A DNA stretch of 64,000 nucleotides. Origin: JABHIE01 sp964584805. Lineage in GTDB: Bacteria; Planctomycetota; UBA1135. A program made the position numbers and the translations under genes. The notes beneath the pieces were generated by a model. It had not been told where the DNA came from and searched no databases. It saw nothing but the letters and a program-made list of their open reading frames with translations. Each line of letters starts with the position of its first letter. Positions within the stretch are counted from its first letter, which is position 1. The stretch is taken from the NCBI GenBank assembly GCA_964584805.1, contig CAZPAY010000005.1, positions 78,721-142,720 on the forward strand, given 5' to 3'. Below, one piece after another: positions 25,792-32,987 of the stretch.

Positions 25792-25825
25792 AAACGGCGG
25801 CGACCCCTTGAGGTCGCCGCCGTTT
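25792..25825. terminator. Bidirectional intrinsic terminator after purB
   Basis: A perfect 14-bp stem, AAACGGCGGCGACC (25792-25805) with GGTCGCCGCCGTTT (25812-25825), has a 6-nt loop. It lies between convergent purB and the Cys-rich lipoprotein gene. The stem and loop lengths equal those at 11693-11726. Confidence 0.85.
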
Positions 25826-25844
25826 GGCGTATCGGTAAAGAAAC

Positions 25845-26573
25845 TTACTTCTTAGCAGGAGCGGCAGGTGTTGCCTCTTTGCCTTCTTCGCAGCAAGAGC
25901 CCTCAGGGGCATCTTTCTTAGGAAGATATTTGGCAGCAGCGTCAGCCTTGTTGCAGGCACCGCCTTCGCAGTCGCCGTCGCAGTTTTCCTCTTCCATGCA
26001 AACTTCGCCGTCTTCGCTGTCGCAAGACTTGCTGTCTTCGCAACCTTCAGTTTTGCCCATGGAAGGGCAATCGGCTGTGCCCATGGTGGAGCACTCAGAA
26101 TCTTTGCCCATTGTGGAGCATTCGCCGCCTTTGGCAGCCATCATCTTTTTCATCCTTTTCATGCGAGCAGCGCGCTGTTCAGGAGTCATATCGGCCATCA
26201 TCTTTTTCATCATTTCCATGCGTGCGGCGCGTTGTTCGGCAGTCATTTCGCCGCCCATCATCATTTTGCCGCCTTCCATGTCACAGCCTTCGTCACCGCA
26301 AGCGTTGGCACAAGCTTCGGTGCCAGCTTTGGCATCCATTGAGCAAGACTCTTTGCCCATGCTGCAGTCGCCTTTTTCGTCGCAGTCGGCTTTCATGGAG
26401 GCGCAAGCCTCGGTGCCCATCATGTCGCAGTCGCTATCACTTTCGCAAGCGTTAGGGGCGGCGCCAATGGCAGGGTTTTCGGAATAGTAGTCAGACTTGG
26501 CAGTATCGCCTTGAGTTTGGACTGGTTGACAAGCGCAAAGCAAAAGCAGCGCAGGAATGAAGTAGCGAATCAT
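25845..26573 (-). CDS. Cys/Met-rich secreted lipoprotein of unknown function
   Basis: A 242-residue protein with a lipobox ('LLLLCAC', Cys13 or 15) and more than 25 further cysteines, often as C-x(3-7)-C pairs with acidic spacers. In the middle (~110-150) are two near copies of 'MTxEQRAARMxxMKKMMA', a Met/Lys-rich helix pair. It has no recognised family. Dense Cys, Met and Asp suggest metal binding at the cell surface, for example copper, zinc or iron. It is probably regulated together with the next protein. Confidence 0.6.
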   Translation of the reverse strand: MIRYFIPALLLLCACQPVQTQGDTAKSDYYSENPAIGAAPNACESDSDCDMMGTEACASMKADCDEKGDCSMGKESCSMDAKAGTEACANACGDEGCDMEGGKMMMGGEMTAEQRAARMEMMKKMMADMTPEQRAARMKRMKKMMAAKGGECSTMGKDSECSTMGTADCPSMGKTEGCEDSKSCDSEDGEVCMEEENCDGDCEGGACNKADAAAKYLPKKDAPEGSCCEEGKEATPAAPAKK

Positions 26574-26666
26574 CGTTTTTGGGGGTCTAATGTGGTGCGT
26601 TGAGCAATTACAACGAAATGTTGGGGGAAGATTATATCTCCCCCCGAGTGTTTGTGCAGCGTCGTA

Positions 26667-27739
26667 TTACCGGCCGCCGCGTCTTGGGTTGCGCAAGAGT
26701 CGCTCGATGCGATCGAGTTGGTCTTGCATGTCTCTCATGCGATCTTCAAGATCGTCAATGTCGTCTTCGAGCTCTTCGAAAGCCTCGGGGGCTTCCATGA
26801 TGATCTCGAGGGCTTCGTGCATGGCGTCCATGCCGTGTTGCATGACGGGCATCATGTCACCATGGCCGCCTTTCATACCGCCGTGACCGCGCATCATGNN
26901 NNNNNNNNNNNNNNNNNNNNNNNNNNNNNNNNNNNNNNNNNNNNNNNNNNNNNNNNNNNNNNNNNNNNNNNNNNNNNNNNNNNNNNNNNNNNNNNNNNGA
27001 CGGGCATCATGTCACCATGGCCGCCTTTCATACCGCCGTGACCGCGCATCATGCCGCCATGGCCGCCTTTCATACCGCCGTGACCGCGCATCATGCCGCC
27101 ATGGCCACCGTTCATACCGCCGTGACCGCGCATCATGCCGCCATGGCCGCCTTTCATACCTTTCGAACCGTGGCATTCGTCGCCACCGCGCTCTTCGCAC
27201 TGGCCGCGCCATTCGCCACACTCTTCGTCCTTGTCAGCGCGCCATTCAAAGTGCATCGCGTGGGGGCCTTCGCCGCCGCCGTGGCCCGGCATTCCGTGGC
27301 CTTGGAGCATCGCGCCTAGGTCGAGGCCTTCAATATCCATGCCTTCGACTTGCTGAAGAATGGCCTGAATATCAATATCACCCATCTCGCCTGGCTCGCC
27401 CGAAATCATGAATGCATGAGCGCCATCGCCCATTTTCATCATTTTTCCGCCGCCAAAAGGCCAGACATTGCGCTTTTTGAGGCGCCGTGGTTTTTTGCCG
27501 TCTTGGACAATTTCGGCGACAACTTCAATCTCGCACTCAGCCGTGGCGCATTCGCCAGCCTCTGAGCAATCGGCATCTTTGCCACCTTCTTCGCAGCAAT
27601 CGCTGCCTGGGCCAGCTTCTTGGATACCGGCCGATGTGATGACCACTTGAACTTCTTTTTGAGTTTCAGTGGAGGGAGCGTCTTGCAGCAAAAAAGCTGC
27701 GGGAGTGGCGGCAAGCGCCAAAAGGGTGAGTTTAATCAT
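26667..27739 (-). CDS. Secreted His/Met/Gly-repeat protein interrupted by an assembly gap
   Basis: The N-terminal part (from 27739) has a signal peptide, Cys-rich patches ('SDCCEEGG', 'CATAECEIE') and a middle domain. A 14-residue repeat, MMRGHGGMKGGHGG, follows, then the gap, then a C-terminal coiled-coil ('FEELEDDIDDLEDRMRDMQDQLDRIERLL', ~50 residues). As printed, the two halves are out of frame. Removing the 100 N and one copy of the 55-bp duplicated flank restores one frame (about 305 residues). His/Met repeats suggest copper or nickel binding. Repeat number is unresolved. Confidence 0.6.
26844..27158 (-). repeat. Array of 42-bp repeats encoding a His-Gly-Met unit
   Basis: About four to five copies of a 42-bp unit (CCGCCATGGCCGCCTTTCAT... 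on the plus strand) encode MMRGHGGMKGGHGG. One variant has Asn instead of Lys. The array spans the gap, so copy number is uncertain. Confidence 0.8.
26899..26998. other. Assembly gap of 100 N flanked by an exact 55-bp duplicate
   Basis: The 55 bp before the gap (26844-26898) equal the 55 bp after it (26999-27053). The 100 N is a placeholder length. A 55-base overlap is what a de Bruijn assembly at k=55 leaves at a repeat. The two contig ends therefore probably join directly. Confidence 0.85.
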
Positions 27740-27880
27740 GGTTCCAGAGGTTTGGACTTCAGGGAGAGTGGGGAGAGAAGCGCCCCAATTCGCTGAAAGA
27801 ACTTACTCTTAACCCCAGTATTCGTTAGAGGATTTCACTTTCTTGCAGTTTTTTTTGAGTTTTCTAAAATAGAATCAGCA

Positions 27881-28924
27881 TTGCGCTCCCGGCCACCTGT
27901 GAACCTTCCCGAAATTCAAGCATTTGCCTCTGCCCTTCCCTCGGAAGGCAAGTTGGTTTTGTGCACGCACCGCCACCCCGACCCAGATGGTTTGGGCGCT
28001 TTGGTGGCCATGCAGCAATTGCTTAAAGACAAATTTGGGCTTGAGGCCGACCTTGTGCTTGAGGGGCGCATCCGCCGAGCAGAAAATGTGGCCATGCGCC
28101 GTCTGCTGCGGATTGAGGCACTTCCGAAAGGGGCCGTTGATCCAGCGGTTTACAAAGGTGCCATCGTCGTCGATGCCCAGCCTTGTTTTAGCCACACCCA
28201 TCCGCCAGGCGGGGTCCCCGTCTTGGCGATTTTCGATCACCACGATGCCAGCGAAGCAACCGAGGAAAAAGATAAAGAGGCTTTCCGTTGGGTTGACCCT
28301 GGCTTTGGCGCGACATCCACGATGGTCTGGAGCTTGCTGCGTGCATTTGATGTCGAGCCCAATGAGCGCACCGCAACGGCCCTCTTTTGCGGAATTCGCT
28401 ACGACACGAATGATTTGGCGCACGATTCCACCGAGCTCGACGAAGAGGCTTACTTCGCTTTGCAGCGCATCGCCAACCGCTCTTGGATTGGCGCCATTGA
28501 TCATCCGCCACTTCCGCGGGATTACTTCCGCCAAATGGCGCGCGCGATTGACAGCTGTGAGGTGTCTGGCATTGTTTTGCTGACTTTGCTCGGTGATGTC
28601 AACAGCCCCGAAACGGTCGCTGAGGTGGCCGATTGGTTTGTGCGTCTTGAGGGGCAGCAATGGTCGCTTGCGGGCGGCGCTTGCGATGGGCGCTACCAAG
28701 TTTCCCTTCGCACAGATTTGCCCGGCGCCGATGCTTACCCCGCTTTGCGATACATCCTCGGTCGCGAGGGCTCATGTGGGGGCCACGGCCGCATGGCTGG
28801 GGGGCAAATACCCATCGGCGAAATGTCTGTGGGCGAAATTGAATCGCTCATTGCCCGTCGCGCCCGCGAGCTTTTTGGTGTTGCAGATGAAACAGCCGAG
28901 CCTCTCAGTTCGACGCGCTCTTGA
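27881..28924 (+). CDS. DHH-family phosphoesterase (NrnA/RecJ-like)
   Basis: 'LCTHRHPDPDGLGAL' (residues ~27-41) and 'IFDHHDAS' are DHH motifs III/IV for Mn2+ binding. 'GSCGGHGRMAGGQIP' near residue 305 is the DHHA1 glycine-rich substrate loop. Such proteins degrade nanoRNA or cyclic dinucleotides, or dephosphorylate pAp. The start is TTG 27881, 5 nt after TAGAAT, or GTG 27899; neither has a Shine-Dalgarno sequence. Confidence 0.87.
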   Translation: MRSRPPVNLPEIQAFASALPSEGKLVLCTHRHPDPDGLGALVAMQQLLKDKFGLEADLVLEGRIRRAENVAMRRLLRIEALPKGAVDPAVYKGAIVVDAQPCFSHTHPPGGVPVLAIFDHHDASEATEEKDKEAFRWVDPGFGATSTMVWSLLRAFDVEPNERTATALFCGIRYDTNDLAHDSTELDEEAYFALQRIANRSWIGAIDHPPLPRDYFRQMARAIDSCEVSGIVLLTLLGDVNSPETVAEVADWFVRLEGQQWSLAGGACDGRYQVSLRTDLPGADAYPALRYILGREGSCGGHGRMAGGQIPIGEMSVGEIESLIARRARELFGVADETAEPLSSTRS

Positions 28925-28978
28925 GCCTTGATTTCGCCTCTCGCCGCAGAGTGTTCCTAATATTTTTGCCGACTATCA

Positions 28979-29007
28979 TTGACAGCCTGCCGGCAAAGCG
29001 GTATCTT
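28979..29007 (+). promoter_or_regulatory. Sigma-70-type promoter of the tRNA-Gly gene
   Basis: Perfect -35 TTGACA (28979-28984), 17-nt spacer, -10 TATCTT (29002-29007). Transcription would start about 8 nt upstream of the mature tRNA. This confirms that the organism uses ordinary sigma-70 consensus elements. Confidence 0.75.
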
Positions 29008-29021
29008 TTCCGCCCTACAAC

Positions 29022-29096
29022 GCGGCCGTAGCTCAGTGGTAGAGCTCGACCTTGCCAAGGTCGTTGTCGTGAGTTCGAATCTCATCGGCCGCTCCA
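29022..29096 (+). tRNA. tRNA-Gly (anticodon GCC), CCA encoded
   Basis: Cloverleaf: acceptor GCGGCCG (29022-29028) with CGGCCGC (29086-29092), D-stem GCTC/GAGC, anticodon stem CGACC/GGTCG with loop TTGCCAA (anticodon GCC at 29054-29056), T-loop TTCGAAT. The discriminator is T and the CCA end is encoded at 29094-29096. Confidence 0.97.
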
Positions 29097-29101
29097 AACA
29101 C

Positions 29102-29138
29102 CCCCAAGCCTTTTCGAGGGCTTGGGGTTTTTCTTTTT
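29102..29138 (+). terminator. Intrinsic terminator of the tRNA-Gly gene
   Basis: CCCCAAGCC (29102-29110) pairs with GGCTTGGGG (29119-29127) and is followed by TTTTTCTTTTT. Confidence 0.95.
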
Positions 29139-29194
29139 GCGGACGGCAGGCTTTGCTGAACTTTCACTTGCCGCCTTACTTATGGCAAAAAGAT

Positions 29195-29222
29195 AGCCCC
29201 CATGCCGCAAAGCAGGGGGGCT
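29195..29222 (-). terminator. Intrinsic terminator of the ferredoxin gene
   Basis: AGCCCCC (29195-29201) pairs with GGGGGCT (29216-29222). On the minus strand it is followed by ATCTTTTTG. It lies just beyond the ferredoxin stop. Confidence 0.8.
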
Positions 29223-29240
29223 AAACCGAAAAGTTTGAGA

Positions 29241-29504
29241 CTAGCAGTGAATCTCAGCGAGGTCGGCGTTGGCCTGGATGAAGGCCGTCCATTTGTCAGG
29301 CACATCGTCTTCTTCGAAGATGGCGTCGACGGGGCATTCTGGCTCGCAAGCACCGCAATCGATGCACTCATCAGGGTTGATGAACATAGGGAGATTCAGC
29401 GTGCCTTCTTCGGGCTCGCTTTCGATGATACATTCGGTAGGGCAAACATCGACACAGGCTGTGTCTTTGGTGTTTACGCAAGGCTCGGCAATGACGTGAG
29501 GCAT
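29241..29504 (-). CDS. fdxA: 7Fe ferredoxin ([3Fe-4S][4Fe-4S])
   Basis: An 87-residue electron carrier. The first set is C9-x7-C17-x3-C21-P; the second is C47-x2-C50-x2-C53-x3-C57-P. The long x7 spacing is the Azotobacter FdI-type 7Fe pattern. The second half is acidic. It is monocistronic, with its own promoter and terminator. Confidence 0.92.
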   Translation of the reverse strand: MPHVIAEPCVNTKDTACVDVCPTECIIESEPEEGTLNLPMFINPDECIDCGACEPECPVDAIFEEDDVPDKWTAFIQANADLAEIHC

Positions 29505-29573
29505 GTTTTTCGTGGGGGTTTCGTGGGCTCAGAGCGCCCAAGAGGGGGCGGTTTGCCCCGTTGCTTAGCCTGT

Positions 29574-29601
29574 TAAATAACGGCACAATCGTTGAGGTCA
29601 A
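29574..29601 (-). promoter_or_regulatory. Promoter of the ferredoxin gene
   Basis: On the minus strand: -35 TTGACC (29596-29601), 16-nt spacer, -10 TATTTA (29574-29579). The leader is about 65 nt, unlike the leaderless genes around it. Confidence 0.5.
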
Positions 29602-29623
29602 GTATTTTCCTGTTTCAACTCGC

Positions 29624-29629
29624 TAAACT
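29624..29629 (+). promoter_or_regulatory. -10 box of plsY, leaderless geometry
   Basis: TAAACT is exactly 6 nt before ATG 29636. No Shine-Dalgarno sequence is present between the box and the start codon. Confidence 0.45.
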
Positions 29630-29635
29630 TGCGGA

Positions 29636-30256
29636 ATGAACATCCAAACAGCCCTAGTTGCCGCGCTTTTCGGCTATCTTCTAGGTTCAATTTCTTTTTC
29701 GCTTTTACTGGCTAGGCTCAAAGGTATCGATTTGAGAGAGGTTGGCTCCGGCAATCTTGGTGCGACAAATGCGAGTCGGGCGTTAGGGAAATGGGGCGGC
29801 ATTTTGGTTTATTTTCTTGATGCGGCAAAAGGGTTCTTGCCGGCTTGGGCCGTTTTGGCTTACACAGCTCAAGAAAAAGGAGGTCTGGGTCAGCTGGAAC
29901 CAGCCGTCCTGGCAGGTCTTGCGGCTTACGCAGGTCATATTTGGCCGGTCTATTTTGGTTTCCGCGGTGGCAAAGGCGTCGCGACGCTGACCGGTTTGGT
30001 TTTGGCCTTCCACCCGATGACCTTGGCTTGGGCGGCGGTTGCGCTACTCGTGACGGTCATCCCGACGAAATGGATGTCGCTTGGCTCACTAGCAATCGGC
30101 ATGACTTTGCCGATTTCAGCCTGGTATTACGAGTTGCCTGAGCCGGTCTTTTACGGCTTCCTCGTCGCGGGGCTTTTCCTTTTCTGGACGCATCGCTCCA
30201 ACATCGGCCGTATCCTCTCAGGCACAGAGCGCCGCATTGGCGATAAAAAATCATGA
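29636..30256 (+). CDS. plsY: Acyl-phosphate:glycerol-3-phosphate acyltransferase
   Basis: A membrane enzyme making lysophosphatidate, the first step of phospholipid synthesis, with gpsA supplying glycerol-3-phosphate. Motifs: 'GSISFSLLLARLKGIDLREVGSGNLGATNASRALG' (motif 1), 'GHIWPVYFGFRGGKGVATLTG' (motif 2). It has about five membrane helices and 206 residues. It overlaps gpsA by 4 bp. Confidence 0.94.
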   Translation: MNIQTALVAALFGYLLGSISFSLLLARLKGIDLREVGSGNLGATNASRALGKWGGILVYFLDAAKGFLPAWAVLAYTAQEKGGLGQLEPAVLAGLAAYAGHIWPVYFGFRGGKGVATLTGLVLAFHPMTLAWAAVALLVTVIPTKWMSLGSLAIGMTLPISAWYYELPEPVFYGFLVAGLFLFWTHRSNIGRILSGTERRIGDKKS

Positions 30257-31251
30257 GTACACGCACACTTGTTATCGGAGACGGCGGCTGGGGTACAGCC
30301 ATCGCCACGGCATTGCACCGCGCGGGCCGGCAGGTCACTCTTTGGTCGGTCGACGAGGAATACGCCAAGCAAGTTGCGGCGACTCGCGAAAATTCGAAAT
30401 TTTTGGCGGGCGTTGAGATTCCACAAGAAATTCGCTGGACGGGCGATATCGAAGCCGCGCTTGATGGTGCCGATGAGTATTACTCGGTCGTTCCTACTCA
30501 ATTTTTGCGGGCGACAATCGGGCGTTTTGACGGGCGATTGGCTCATTTGCCGGCCGTTTCCGCGACCAAAGGGTTAGAGCTCGACACTTTGCGGCGTCCG
30601 ACTGAAATCCTTCAAGAAGCTGCGGGCGCGCAAGCGGGCATGACCATTTTGAGCGGCCCATCGCACGCAGAAGAAACCGCGCGTGGTTTGGCCACTTCCA
30701 TCGTGGCGGGCTCCGATGATCCTGCCCAAGCCAAGCGCGTGCAAGAGCGGCTCGGTTCGGCAACGATGCGCGTTTACACCTCCGGCGACCCGATTGGGGT
30801 TGAGTTGGGCGGCGCGCTCAAAAACATCATCGCGGTCGCGGCCGGGCTGGCGGATGGCATCGGCCTTGGCGACAACGCAAAGGCGGCATTGGTCGCTCGT
30901 GGTTTGGTTGAAATGGGTCGCTATGGCAAAGTCTGCGGCGCCGAGCGTGACACATTTTTCGGTCTCTCCGGTTCAGGCGATTTGATGGTGACTTGCTATT
31001 CGCGGCACTCGCGCAATCGTTCCCTTGGCGAGCGCATTGGCAAAGGCGAAACTCTTGACGAAATCCTCGCTGCGACCGAAAAGGTGGCGGAAGGCGTCTG
31101 GACATGCAAAGCCATCCATGAGTCCGCCGCTCAGAAAGGGGTCGATATGCCCATCACTGAGCGACTCCACGCGATTTTGTTTGGCGGGGTTGACCCGAAA
31201 GATGCCGTCCGTGATTTGATGTTGCGGCCTGTGCGCGCTGAGGCTGAATAG
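30253..31251 (+). CDS. gpsA: NAD(P)-dependent glycerol-3-phosphate dehydrogenase
   Basis: Reduces dihydroxyacetone phosphate to glycerol-3-phosphate. N-terminal Rossmann loop 'GDGGWGTAIA', 'SATKGLE', 'SGPSHAEE' and the catalytic Lys region 'GGALKNIIAVAAGLADGIGLGDNAKAALV'. 332 residues, standard. Confidence 0.95.
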   Translation: MSTRTLVIGDGGWGTAIATALHRAGRQVTLWSVDEEYAKQVAATRENSKFLAGVEIPQEIRWTGDIEAALDGADEYYSVVPTQFLRATIGRFDGRLAHLPAVSATKGLELDTLRRPTEILQEAAGAQAGMTILSGPSHAEETARGLATSIVAGSDDPAQAKRVQERLGSATMRVYTSGDPIGVELGGALKNIIAVAAGLADGIGLGDNAKAALVARGLVEMGRYGKVCGAERDTFFGLSGSGDLMVTCYSRHSRNRSLGERIGKGETLDEILAATEKVAEGVWTCKAIHESAAQKGVDMPITERLHAILFGGVDPKDAVRDLMLRPVRAEAE

Positions 31252-31267
31252 ACGGCCCCGAGTTTTT

Positions 31268-32983
31268 ATGAAATCAACCCCACGCTACCCTGCGCCTGAG
31301 CGGCGCTATTTGCCCACTTGTTTTGAAATTGCGGATTGGTCGAATGCTAAGCCGTTTTACGATGAGTTGACGGCGCGCGCTTTGGATTCGGTCGAGGCAC
31401 TTGAGTGTTGGATTCTGGACCGTGCAGAATTAGATGCTTTTGTTGGTGCCGAAGCATCGCGGCGCATGATTCAGGCGGCGCGTTTTACGGATGACAAAGA
31501 GGCCGAAGAAAAGTGGTTAGCCTTTGAGACCGAATTCATTCCTGCGTTGTCTCCTGTTTCTGACGCGCTCGACCGACGCTTTTTGGATTGCTCTTTTCGT
31601 CATGATTTAGATGTGAAAAAGTGGCATATCTACACGCGTGATTCTGAGCTCGCCGTTGAGCTTTTTTGCGAGAAAAACATTCCACTTTCTGCCGAAGAGG
31701 CAAAGCTCGCGAATCGTTTTGGTCAGATAGCTGGGGCCATGACGGTCAGCTATCAAGGGGAAGAGTTGACATTGGCTGCATTAGGCACATTTGCCGAAAA
31801 TCCCGACCGTGCCGTCCGCGAGGAAACTTGGCGTCTGGCCACGCAGCGCCGTGGGAAAGACAAAGAGGCGCTTGAGTCGGTTTTTGAAGAAATGCTCGCC
31901 ATCCGTGGGCAAAAGGCGCAAAACGCTGGTTTTACGAATTACCGAGACTACAAACATCGTGCGTGGGGGAGGTTTGATTACAGCCCTGCTGATTGCGAGG
32001 CGTTCCATGAAAATGTAGAGCGATTTATTTTGCCCGCCCTTGAGCGCATGCGCGCTTTCCGACAAGCAAAGTTGGGTCTTGATTCGTTACGGCCTTGGGA
32101 TTTGGCGGTTGACCTTGACCGAGCGCCGGCTTTTGAGCCCTTTCAAAACGAGGCGGAACACATTGAAGTTGCAGCAAAACTATTAGAAGAAATTCACCCA
32201 CCTTTTGCAGATGACTTGCGTTGGATGCAACAGCAAGATTTGCTTGATTTGGCGACGCGACCGCACAAGCGCCCCGGTGGTTTTATGGATACTTATGCAG
32301 ACATTCGCGTGCCGTTCATCTTTGCGAACTCCGGCACAACTCATGGTGATGTCGAGACATTAATTCATGAGGCGGGTCACGCTGTTCACGCACTTGCTGC
32401 GCGCGAGATCGAGCCATCTGATTATCACGATGCTCCACTTGAGTTTGCTGAGGTTGCCTCGATGGCCATGGAGTCGATGGCGATGGGGCATCTTGAGGCG
32501 GTCTACCCAGCTACAGAAGCCAAACGCGCCTTGCGTGCATCGTTGGAATCTTGCGTGAGTACATTTGCCTGGGTTGCGACGATTGATGCTTTTCAACATT
32601 GGCTCTACACCCACGAGAATCACACGCAAGAAGAGCGTATGGCCGCATGGGTTGCCGTCCGCGAGCGTTTCTCTGCGGGCCTCGATTGGTCAGGGCTAGA
32701 AGACGAGCGCTCTTATGAATGGCAACGGCAGCTCCACTTGTTTGAAGTACCGTTTTATTACATCGAATATGGCATCGCTCAAAACGGCGCGTTGCAGGTT
32801 TGGCAAAATTATTTGAATGATGCTGATGCTGCGATTGACAAATATCGCAAGGGGCTCGCATTGGGTGGAAGCCGCCCTTTGCCTGAGTTATACGAGGCCG
32901 CGGGCATTCAATTTGACCCTAAGGGCGCATGCTTGGAACATTTGATTCCTGCTGTTGAAAAGGCTTGGCGTGCTGTAAATTAG
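31268..32983 (+). CDS. M3-family oligoendopeptidase (PepF-like)
   Basis: A cytosolic zinc peptidase that cuts short peptides. The zinc site is H367-E-x-x-H371 (HEAGHAVH). 'VPFIFANSGTTHGDVETLIHEAGH' and 'EFAEVASMAMESMAMGHL' (third ligand Glu) follow the family order. The length of 571 fits the PepF branch. It follows gpsA by 16 bp. Confidence 0.9.
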   Translation: MKSTPRYPAPERRYLPTCFEIADWSNAKPFYDELTARALDSVEALECWILDRAELDAFVGAEASRRMIQAARFTDDKEAEEKWLAFETEFIPALSPVSDALDRRFLDCSFRHDLDVKKWHIYTRDSELAVELFCEKNIPLSAEEAKLANRFGQIAGAMTVSYQGEELTLAALGTFAENPDRAVREETWRLATQRRGKDKEALESVFEEMLAIRGQKAQNAGFTNYRDYKHRAWGRFDYSPADCEAFHENVERFILPALERMRAFRQAKLGLDSLRPWDLAVDLDRAPAFEPFQNEAEHIEVAAKLLEEIHPPFADDLRWMQQQDLLDLATRPHKRPGGFMDTYADIRVPFIFANSGTTHGDVETLIHEAGHAVHALAAREIEPSDYHDAPLEFAEVASMAMESMAMGHLEAVYPATEAKRALRASLESCVSTFAWVATIDAFQHWLYTHENHTQEERMAAWVAVRERFSAGLDWSGLEDERSYEWQRQLHLFEVPFYYIEYGIAQNGALQVWQNYLNDADAAIDKYRKGLALGGSRPLPELYEAAGIQFDPKGACLEHLIPAVEKAWRAVN

Positions 32984-32987
32984 ATGC

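Noticed and set aside
25879..26487. Long plus-strand open frame opposite the Cys-rich lipoprotein
   Set aside because: A Ser/Gln-rich shadow of the Cys/Met codons; the minus-strand gene has a lipobox and structured repeats.
26844..27158. CRISPR-like array
   Set aside because: The units are contiguous 42-bp coding repeats with no variable spacers and no cas genes nearby.
26896..27411. Open frames running through the N gap on the plus strand
   Set aside because: They are made of unknown bases plus a shadow of the repeat; not a gene.
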